This document shows, in pieces, positions 47,790 through 64,000 of a DNA stretch of 64,000 bases. Under the pieces are notes generated by a model. That model did not search any database. It was not told the DNA's origin and saw only the letters and a program-made list of their open reading frames with translations. The stretch is from positions 8,188,434 through 8,252,433 of the forward strand of contig NC_074711.1 in the NCBI RefSeq assembly GCF_947242115.1, read 5' to 3'. Every line of letters begins with the position of its first letter. The stretch's first letter is position 1. Source of the stretch: Biomphalaria glabrata. Taxonomy: Eukaryota > Mollusca > Gastropoda > Planorbidae. Made by a program: the position numbers and the translations under genes.

Positions 47790-48550
47790 ACTATACTTGT
47801 CTATATAATATAGATCTAGATACTTCAGATAGATTATCATACATAGTATTAGTAACATAGTTTACATGGTACATAGACTCTAGTCATAGATAGATCTTAA
47901 GACTTTGACTGTCACTGTCTGAGGCGACTTAGGGCTTAGGCTTAGGGCAGATTCTGTAGATTATCTAGTATGTATGTATAATTTTTGTATATAATTATAG
48001 ATAATAGACTAAATAATATAATCTAGATCTCGTCAATATGAATATATAAATCTAGACCAATCTAGAATCTAGCTGAAAAATACTATTTAACTTGAGTATA
48101 AGTGATAACTTTTCAAATAGAAGAATCAATCATAATCAATGATATTCATTACATACTAGATACATACTCATACATTAGGCTTAGCCATTGCATACATTCA
48201 CATTGATACAATGATACATCATACACTGATACAGTACTAAGTCTAAGATTAAAGATAGTATTTAGATACTTTATAATTATTACTTAAGTTTAAGCCATTT
48301 AATATGATTTATTATTTTAAGGTCTTAGAATAGATCTATCAATTATTTATACCCATCTATCATCTCTACTCATCTAGCCTAGTACTAATTAATTATAAAT
48401 TATAATACTACTAATACTAGATCTAGATTCTCGAAATCATGATCTAGTAGTATAGTAATCTAGTTTATAATTATATCTTACATCACCAACCTGGTTGATA
48501 GAACTAGATTCTACCTCTAGCTCTCTTCTGTCTAGAATCTAGTATTTTGG
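47790..48550. other. AGATCT island upstream of the GLYAT-like gene
   Basis: AGATCTAGA, TCTAGACC and CTAGATCT motifs with ATACAT repeats. It lies 1.5-2.2 kb upstream of the first coding exon and may hold or flank its promoter. Confidence 0.45.
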
Positions 48551-49675
48551 GTTAAAAAAGAAATGTCATTGAGGAAAAAAAAAAACATACACACACACTC
48601 ATACACACCTAGAAGAATAGACTAGACTATCTCCCTTGACAGACCTTGGAAAAACACGTCTGTAAACCGTGTTTTACCAAGCTTATAATCAGTGTTGCCA
48701 ACTAGATAAAACTTTTTTCTAGTAAGAAAATGTCACTTTAATAGCAAGAAATAATATCAAATCGTTGCTTGTGTTTAATATTACTGGATAAATATTTTAT
48801 AACAATTTAGAGATTTTGTTCAAATTCTATCTTCTAAAATTAAAAATACTATAAACATAAACAAAAAAAAAAAAAAACAGAAAAAAAATTGATATAAAAG
48901 GCACTGATTATATTAAATCTTATAATATATAAATATACTTATCAACTAAAGTTAAAAAAACAAGGTACTTTTAATATCAATTACTTAAAACACTTAACAT
49001 TTCTAATTAAAAATTGAGCATTGGAATAATATAATATATCTTTTCCCACCATAATGCTGGATTCAATGAAATTTAAGAATGATAAGACTTTACTAAATTG
49101 AAGATATACAAAACATATTAAGGTAAATATATAAGGTTTTTTTTTTTTTACTTTTTTTAACGGCTGAAGAAAATACAATAGTATAGAAATGCCAGACATA
49201 AACATTTCCTTAATTCTCCCTAATTAAATAATTATTTAGATGGATTACTTTGGCATCTGAAATTAAGCATTGAAAAAATACTGCTTAAAATATGTACCTA
49301 TTATTTCAATGCTACTAGATGCATAGCATCTAAATTACTTCGCTTGATGCCAATTTAACTAGAAGTGTTGAATAGATTGAGCTATATCTAGCTATAAAAT
49401 AGATATGGTGGCAACACAGCACACTAGGCTAGCTAACATTTAGGACTTGGTCTACTATTGTGAACTATAACCTTTGACTATGACACTGAATATCCTGGTA
49501 AACATGCAAGTTTCACGTGTAAGAAAAAAAATGTTTCACTTGCGACTGATCCATGCTAGAGCCTAGATTTTTAGAGAATATGATTGGGATTTTTTTTAGA
49601 AACTATTATGTTTTTAATACAAAGATAAAGATGGAGTGCATTATTTTAGTTGCCAGGAATATCTTGAACTAATAT

Positions 49676-49680
<5 letters not shown>
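48551..49680. other. gene-free AT-rich stretch
   Basis: 48637-48700 is slightly richer in GC and could be a 5' untranslated exon of the GLYAT-like gene, without proof. The remainder shows no recognisable feature. Confidence 0.35.

Positions 49681-49735
<55 letters not shown>
49681..49735. repeat. (AT)n microsatellite
   Basis: About 27 AT units in one run. Confidence 0.95.
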
Positions 49736-49738
<3 letters not shown>

Positions 49739-49835
49739 TCTAGCATAGCCTACCTATATCCTATAAAGATTAATAGAAGTTTTCGGACCATGGAACTACT
49801 AAAAAAAAAAAAAGCTGATAGACATGCAACGTAGA

Positions 49836-50003
49836 GCTATTAGAGCATGGAATGGGTTGCCTGAGCTAGCCAGGAAAACCAGTGACTTGACGGAGTTCAG
49901 GTCATTGGTTAATATGCACGACTAAATGCATGACGCGTAGGACGTAATCATCTTCTTTTTTGAAGTAACGTTTGCATCATATCGTATAAGATAAGATAAG
50001 ATC
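49836..50003 (+). mobile_element. LINE family A 3' end
   Basis: It encodes AIRAWNGLPELARKTSDL in one frame, then the family tail (TTTTTTGAAGTAACGTTTG) and ends in ATAAG repeats. It is among the less diverged copies. Confidence 0.8.
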
Positions 50004-50700
50004 TAGTTGATCCAGTTGACTTACTAAACTTAATTAAGTCTGGGCTTACCGTATAAATTTTTAGTCTTGATTTTAAAAAAATAAGAACTTGATATATTCT
50101 ATTTCTAGGCAGAGACTCGACTAGATATATGCTAGATCTAAATAAAGATCCAATTTTAAATTAGCTCTACAAATGCTACTTATTTATAGGCCTAGTAGAT
50201 CTAGTCGCTCGCATCACCAAAATCTGCACTATATATTTAGTAGTTTAGTAGACATGCATGTAGACTTAAGGCATATACAGTTTAACGGCCAAAAATAATT
50301 AGATGTAGAAATGCTAGTCCTACACTCGAATCTACACTGTATGTAGTATTAGGCCTATACTAACTACTGCGAATTAAGCTGTTTCTGAAGTCATGTTTAG
50401 ATCCATACAAAAATCTTCAATTAATGTGACAGCAATCACTTTCTCTTGATACAGACCCTGTTTATATGCTTGAGCCGATTACTTCATATTAGGAAAACCA
50501 ATAGATTTTTATCCTTTGAGTTTCAACACTACTGAGACAAAGACGTTATATTATAAACGCCTTGAGCATGAGAAGGTAGTGCTTAATCAGGATTCCTCTC
50601 CCCTCTTCTTTCTTCCACACACCGTCTTGCTTTCTTTTGGAGTTTTTTTTTTTTTTTTTCAAAAGTGACCCAAATACATAGATCATGAATAGATCTACAC

Positions 50701-51425
50701 CAGTGATGCCCAAAATACGGCCCGCGGGCCACATCCGGCCCGCGACGTGGTTCTATCCGGCCCGCCGACACGTCGGCACTAAGTGTAGAACGTCCCTCCC
50801 CTTTTTTTTTTCAGAAGAAAAAAAAAGGTTTTTGAATGTATCTTACCTACGTTAGGGCACTCACTTTCTCTCTGATGGATTGGTAGACTTGGTACTATAA
50901 CCTTAGAAATGTGTAAGTTTATAAATGAGAGAGCCGAAGAAACTACAAGTGTACTCTGAATTTATAATCTACCAGGAAAAGTGAACGGATCTTTACTTTT
51001 TTTCGTGGAACAGGGTAATAAGTCCTGTTTAGCCAAAATATTTTATTTGTAAAGAAAATGAACAAGAAATAAACACTATAACACAAATATGACGGCATTC
51101 TTTGTTTCAGCAGCCTAGACATTGGAAGATAGATGGGAATATTTGGCTAAAAGAGACAAGAAAATGAGTCGTTGGTAAAGCTAGTTCAAAAATGCTCACA
51201 TTTTAAGTAGAGAAATTAATTAAGCACTTTTCCGACGTTTGAAAACAGATAACTTTCAGATACCTCGGATCATTAATTAATGTAAATACTAGATCCACAG
51301 GTTTCTAAAAATAAATGTTTCAGGTCAATTTCATTTCGTTTTTGTAAATTTTCGGTGATGTGGCCCGCGACATGAGTGCTGGAAATTAAAATGGCCCGCA
51401 CATCGCATTACGTTGGGCATCGCTG
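50701..51425. mobile_element. hAT transposon, internally deleted, perfect 8-bp target duplication
   Basis: The ends CAGTGATGCCCAA and (reverse complement of the right end) CAGCGATGCCCAA form the inverted repeat. ATCTACAC flanks both sides (50693-50700 and 51426-51433) exactly. CGGCCCGCGGGCC and TGGCCCGCGACAT sit near the two ends, as in widespread Charlie-type hAT families. Inside, a plus-strand frame reads KVNGSLLFFVEQGNKSCLA, resembling the N-terminal zinc-finger start of hAT transposases of the GTF2IRD2/ZBED kind. Most of the transposase is missing, so the copy is dead. The intact duplication suggests it is young. Confidence 0.85.
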
Positions 51426-51601
51426 ATCTACACAAATATCAATGGGAATCAAGGAATAGGGAAAAGAAAATAATGGCAACATCACTGCACCTCATAGATG
51501 AAGCTCGTCTTTGAAAAGAAAAATATGTTTATAAATAGTTTACATTTGAGCTTTTTATCCCAATTCGTGTGTTTTAACTCGAGATCGAGCCTGTTTTATA
51601 T

Positions 51602-51602
51602 G

Positions 51603-51671
<69 letters not shown>
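51602..51671. repeat. (AT)n microsatellite
   Basis: About 35 AT units. Confidence 0.95.
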
Positions 51672-51674
<3 letters not shown>

Positions 51675-51821
51675 TATTAGACTTTATTATATATAACTAT
51701 AGATCGATGCAGATGAAGAGTGTTGGCCCAATAAGTTGGTTGTGTGATTACCTTTATTCAGCCGTGATTATAAAATGCCTATATCTAATTATTAATATTA
51801 TCTTAGAAACGAACTAGTGTT

Positions 51822-52455
51822 CATTCTCTGGCACTGCCAGGGTCGAGTTTCGTTAAAGAGAAACACATTTTGTTGAGGTCCCTTTATCAGTTTCCATTGA
51901 GGAATTGTCTGGTGATGTGGAAGGCCCGGTCTGCAGCATAGTACCGCCTTCTGACAGGCAACGATAATCTTCATGGCAATTAAGGGCCCTTATTGAAGGT
52001 ATAGGCCTATCTGTGTGCTCATTTGTTATTATCTCCTCGGTTGATATAACAATGGGGTATATTGTTATTTTAGATAACTTCCATAAACGTTTAATCTCTC
52101 TCTATATATAGGCCTAAACGGTTCCCATATTTTCTTTGTTTTTCCATTTCATTTTTTTTCTTAAATTATGAGACAGTGGTACGGCAAGTCAATAATGGTC
52201 AGGGGCGTAGCTAGGAATTTCCCATCATTTGGGGGCCCGGGGCTTGACCTCGTTAATTAAACTAACTCTGACACTGCCATGGTGATGTGGCATGCCTGCA
52301 GCAGTGCTGCCATCTGATAGGAACAATAATTTTCTTAGGGATGTTTATGGCCTTGAAAATATTAGCGATGTTAGTTGTCACTATCCCTTCGGTTGATATA
52401 ACAACAGGGTATATTGTTAATTTAGATATCTTCCATAGTCGCTTAATCTCTTATT
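51822..52455 (+). repeat. diverged tandem duplication, two copies about 440 bp apart
   Basis: 51822-52110 and 52266-52455 share CTGGCACTGCCAGG/CTGACACTGCCATGG, GTGATGTGG, CGGTTGATATAACAA and GGGTATATTGTTA...TTAGATA and CTTCCATA. No coding sequence is seen. The unit may be part of an unclassified transposon. Confidence 0.6.
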
Positions 52456-52949
52456 ATTATTAATTTATCTTCATCAGTCAAATGGTTTAGTGCTTCACTG
52501 CTGCTATTAGTCGTAAATAAGGTTTTATCACATGCTTCATATGATAACGTCACACTGAACGACTTACTAGGCTAGTATTTTTATTATCTCATATGCACTA
52601 CAACGCACTGGCCTATACAGGCTCTACTATGTGAAAGCTTTGATCAGAACTATTGAATAAACAACGAAACAAGATAAGCAAACATTGCTTTAAACTATGG
52701 CAACTGATGTTTAGCATTCATAGTGTTATTACAATGTGAAGGCCTATGCGATTACATGCGAGCCTCGAGCGGTATTCACGCATGTGTGGCCAGCATCGTG
52801 TGTGTAACTTGGACTTCAGCCTAATAATACTAATTTAAAAAGAAAGAAATTGTTATTTGAAATCGACGAATCGTTTCATAATGTTTAATGCTAACATGAT
52901 TTTTGCTACAGTCGAATTTAACCCTGGATTAATATAGTAATTTCTCCCC

Positions 52950-53120
52950 CACCCCACTTTTGAGATCTATAGGGCACAAGATGTAAAGGTCATGTTTCTG
53001 TGACCCACGGTTAACGAGGGTGTGATGTGGCCAGCACTACGACCAACCGCCGGCAGGGTTCAAACCCGGAGCCATAGTGACGACAGTCCGGAGCGCATAC
53101 CACACAACCAAGCAGCTATC
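52950..53120 (-). mobile_element. SINE chimera, family A body with family B head
   Basis: On the minus strand the right part is family B-like (GGTTCAAACCCGGAGCCAT, CGCATACCACACAACCAAGC) and the left part is family A body (GAGATCTATAGGGCACAAGA, GGTTAACGAGGGTGTGATGT). The junction is near 53050. Confidence 0.6.
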
Positions 53121-53639
53121 TAAAAATACCCCATTAAAGCTTGTTTAGATACGATTTTCATAAAATGGCATAATGCAGATAGACTACATAAATCATTTGT
53201 TACTGGTTTTCTGTATCAGACAGAAAGCAAAAAGGGGAGCGTGGGTTTGCAGCTTAAACATAGGCCTATATCGTAGTGGGGAAAAACGCGTAGAAGCAAG
53301 CAGCTAGAAGTATCTGAATGGAGGGGGGGGGGCGGGAAAACATTCATTCAAAATAAGCTAAGAGAAAACATCGACGGTCTGCCTCTATTCCAAAATACAG
53401 AATGAAAACAAAAACACGTGTATGCTTCTAAAAATTATATCCCTTTATGACACAAAAACTAGAACTGGACAATGCAGGATGAGATTATCCGTGCTCAGCA
53501 TGTTCTGGAAGGAAAAAATCGGAACCGTATGTCCCTGTGATTGCGAAGCTCAGTGTACAATGGATCGCCTGATCTGGAAATATAAAGCTAGAAATATTCG
53601 GTGTTACAGTATCTCAGACTTGATTAGTTGTTAGACCCG

Positions 53640-54120
53640 TTTAATGTTATCTATGGTAGCCTTCATCTCAGATATTCTGTGGCATTTTACGTCTCGAGAG
53701 ACGATCTTTTCCCTTTACAACTTCTTGTGTGACTAAAGAGGCCAATCCTTGATACACAGCTGCGGTCACAGGTAAGGCATCTGTAATCACCAGGCGCCGT
53801 TGCATTTTCACCATTCTTTCTACTATTGTGTATGGCATCTGCAATGCGGGACCCTTCTTTTATGCCCTCTCTCCATGTAGATCTATCCAGTGCCACTTTT
53901 TCCCAGCTACTAGTGTCGATTTTGAAGAGCTTCATGTCTCGTTTGCATACATCCGTATACCGCTCTCCTGATCACCATACTGATTGTCTTGCATTCTACG
54001 AACGTGGCCAAGCCAGCCAAGGCGTCTGCTGCTGATAACACAGCGGATTTCTTGGCACACTGCTCTTCGTAGCACTTCCTCATTGGTTATTTTATCTTGC
54101 CACCTTCTCAGATATAGGTC
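53640..54120 (-). mobile_element. LINE 3' end with C-terminal zinc-finger motif
   Basis: The minus strand encodes LRRWQDKITNEEVLRRA, RRLGWLGHVRRMQDNQYG and, in a separate frame, KLFKIDTSSWEKVALDRSTW followed by YRCLTCDRSCVSRIGLFSH. That is the C-terminal region of a group of invertebrate LINE polyproteins that close with a C2H2-like finger (RC..C...C.SRIGL..H.R.C). A frame change separates the two parts. It ends shortly after with a stop and a 3' region. Confidence 0.75.
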
Positions 54121-54143
54121 GAGCTATTTGACATTTCCAATAC

Positions 54144-54213
54144 CAGCGCGTCACTAGGGTGGTTGTCACCCGGTGCGGACCGAACCCCCCGCACCCCTCT
54201 AGCGACGCCACTG
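54144..54213. mobile_element. 70-bp hAT-like MITE
   Basis: Its left end CAGCGCGTCACTAG matches the reverse complement of its right end, CAGTGGCGTCGCTAG. The flanks TCCAATAC and TCTAATAC agree at 7 of 8 bases. The core (GGTGCGGACCGAACCCCC) is GC-rich. It is a minimal element or a deletion product. Confidence 0.65.
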
Positions 54214-54832
54214 TCTAATACAACACATTGTTTGAGAAAGAAAGAAAGATATATATAAGGAGACAAAAATATGTTATGTATCAATACATTGAAGTAAAAG
54301 TTTGTGTCTGCATGTATGTGAGAAAAAAGAAAAAAAAACAACAGAAGAGGCGTGAAAGGAGGATTGAAAAAAATAGCTTTGAAATAGTATTAGTTGGCTA
54401 GTAGGCTACATGCGAAGGTTGATAACACTACATGTTCAACACTAAATGTTCAATAGGATAAGTGGAAGTGATAGTTGAGGCTTGTATTTTTTTCTCATAC
54501 TTTTTAAAAAATACTCGTCTTAAACTCCAGCCTGTAAAAGCACATAGAGTTAGATCTAATCAACTTTTTATTTTATTTTAAATCTGCTATTAAATAGCAT
54601 GTAATGTAGAACTATCTAGATTTTTTAAAAATAAAAAATTAAACATTTAAACAGATAATTTTAATTATGACCTTTTCTTGTTCTATTAGCTGGCAACAAC
54701 CTAATCGTTGTTTATAAACTTTTCTTCTCTACTCTTCTTCCGGTTTAAAGCAACCGTTCTGTGATAGATCTATTATTTTAGAACATTTAATCAAGTATTT
54801 TAAAGATTTCTCTACATTTCTAAATGTAAAAT

Positions 54833-62757
<7,925 letters not shown>

Positions 62758-63140
62758 CAAAGATTTTTTTCAACCAATGGAATCAATCGCCACCTCTCTC
62801 TGCCATAGTAAAAAATTTGTGCATGTCTATGTTTTCATAGTCTAACGTACTTCTAAAAACTAAAAGGACACATTATTAATGAATGGTTCTGAAATTAACA
62901 GCTTTGTATAGTTCAACTTGGAGGTACTCAAGTGTCTGTACTTGTTCTTGGACCATTAATGAAATAAGATTGTTGTTGAAGCCATAACAACAAAAAGAAA
63001 GAGCTCAGTAGGATTTTGAAAATGTTGGTTCATCTGATGTCATTGTCATTCTTGTTTTGTTATACAAAACTTTTTTTTGTTGTTGTTTTTACCTATTTAA
63101 AAATTTAATGTGACCTCTTTTTTTTTTTTTTTTTTAAATC

Positions 63141-63146
63141 ATTAAA
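63141..63146 (+). promoter_or_regulatory. candidate polyadenylation signal of DHX15
   Basis: ATTAAA lies about 385 bases after the DHX15 stop and about 110 bases before the stop of the convergent minus-strand gene. No canonical AATAAA is seen between 62757 and 63250. Confidence 0.35.
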
Positions 63147-63252
63147 ATTGTCATACCAAATCACTTACTAGTTCTTTTTTTATTGTTTATTTACATGACA
63201 AAATTTGTTTTAAGAAAGTAATTGTTTAGCTAAGCTGAGAACAGTTTGTCTT

Positions 63253-64000
63253 CTAGGCACTGCAGCAAGCAGCATAAGCTCGGACTCCTTCTTCACGTCC
63301 AAATCTTTCATAGCCATTAACAGCCACACAGGTATCCACCCCATTAATAGCTGCAATAGAAACAATTAGCAGCATTGTTATTACTGTACACATTACACAC
63401 TTATTTGTTTTTATTAATTATTTCTTAAACTCTTCTACCCTGAGAGTTTTATTGATTCTTTTATAACTATACTAGTCAGGTGTAACAAACACTGCTATCT
63501 TAGGTGACCGCAGTGAGCCCCGCACTTTCATAGGACCCGCTCTAATTCTAGGTGTATAAATTATTAAATGAAACCATTATCCCGTAATTGTGTAATCTGA
63601 TGAAAGAAGCTTCTTGCGCCTCAAACTAATGAAGAATTACTTTAGTTCAACAATTCTCCTAGATAGATTGAAACATTTTTTAATCGTTGCTATTGAGCGT
63701 GATCTGTGTAGGAAATACAATTTTCATGATACACTGTATGACTTTGCTACACTTAAGGCTCGTAAAGTTCGTGGGATAACTCTATCCACAGAGATAAGAG
63801 AGTGATCTTTCCTTTACTTCTTCTTCTCATCCAAACTCTTGAGGGAAGAAGAGAATTATATATATATAGATGTCAAAGTTTTCACTTATATTTTTGATAT
63901 GAGGATTTACTTGTGAGGACATTTTTCTGATCATTCTAACAATCTATTACTGGGTTTAAGTGTGCATAGTAAATGGAGCTTTACCTTCTATGAAGGAACC
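63253..64000 (-). CDS. unrecognised gene, last exon and end of the previous exon
   Basis: On the minus strand an acceptor (TTTCTATTGCAG) precedes exon 63350-63253, which ends with TAG at 63255-63253. The 32 residues after a split codon include INGVDTCVAVNGYERFG and then EEGVRAYAACCSA. The piece 64000-63985 ends at a GTAAAG donor in the matching phase 1 and would add GSFIE before it. The gene continues beyond the window. The residues look like a well conserved protein C-terminus (many Gly, Val, Cys), but I cannot name the family. It converges on DHX15, with stops about 495 bp apart. The intron holds a hAT transposase remnant. Confidence 0.6.
63498..63805 (+). mobile_element. hAT transposon remnant with transposase dimerisation domain
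   Basis: 63520-63556 (ACTTTCATAGG, CTAATTCTAGGTGTA) matches the left end of the hAT element at 23236. Then 63614-63805 encodes 63 residues with RLKLMKNYFSSTILLDRLKH, followed by IERDLCRKYNFHDTLYDFA and KARKV. This is the C-terminal dimerisation region of hAT transposases (usual form SI....IA....F...I..FA..KARK). Most of the transposase is deleted between these parts. Confidence 0.75.

Overview
The window is AT-rich animal nuclear DNA with widely spaced, intron-rich genes and many short transposon copies. It looks like a gastropod mollusc, probably a freshwater panpulmonate snail. The reasons are the C1q-type and GLYAT-type genes, the many tRNA-derived SINEs, the snail-like non-LTR retrotransposon tails and a SPIN-like hAT element, a group known from a pond snail. 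This assignment is inference. I see no prokaryotic operon, CRISPR array, tRNA or rRNA gene.

Layout. 1-6.7 kb: a five-exon C1q-domain gene on the plus strand, its introns loaded with hAT-like and TTAA-type MITEs and LINE tails. 6.8-26 kb: mostly gene-free, with a long compound microsatellite, a solo LTR (9.1-10.0 kb), LINE and SINE debris, a Gypsy-family fossil (19.7-20.5 kb), two diverged inverted repeats 7 kb apart, islands rich in AGATCT/TCTAGA, and one orphan minus-strand exon at 16.4 kb. 26.8-34.6 kb: an eleven-exon leucine-rich-repeat gene on the plus strand, AMN1/FBXL-like. 34.6-42.4 kb: intergenic sequence with repeats. 42.4-46.3 kb: a five-coding-exon glycine N-acyltransferase-like gene on the minus strand. 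46.3-54.8 kb: repeats, including a 725-bp hAT element with a perfect target duplication. 54.8-62.8 kb: a thirteen-exon gene for the DEAH-box helicase DHX15/Prp43. 63.25-64 kb: the last exon or exons of an unrecognised minus-strand gene that converges on DHX15.

All exon models were built by eye from GT-AG boundaries with matching phases. For the three large genes and the C1q gene the exons join in frame from ATG to stop, giving about 387, 539, 338 and 731 residues. The genes are functionally unrelated: a possible innate immune or binding protein, a possible cell-cycle or ubiquitin-type LRR adaptor, an acyl-conjugation enzyme and an RNA helicase. There is no sign that they work as one system. 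The most distinctive content is the transposon record: several hAT-type insertions, three with perfect or near-perfect 8-bp target duplications, one nested in a LINE, and one of a kind known for horizontal transfer.
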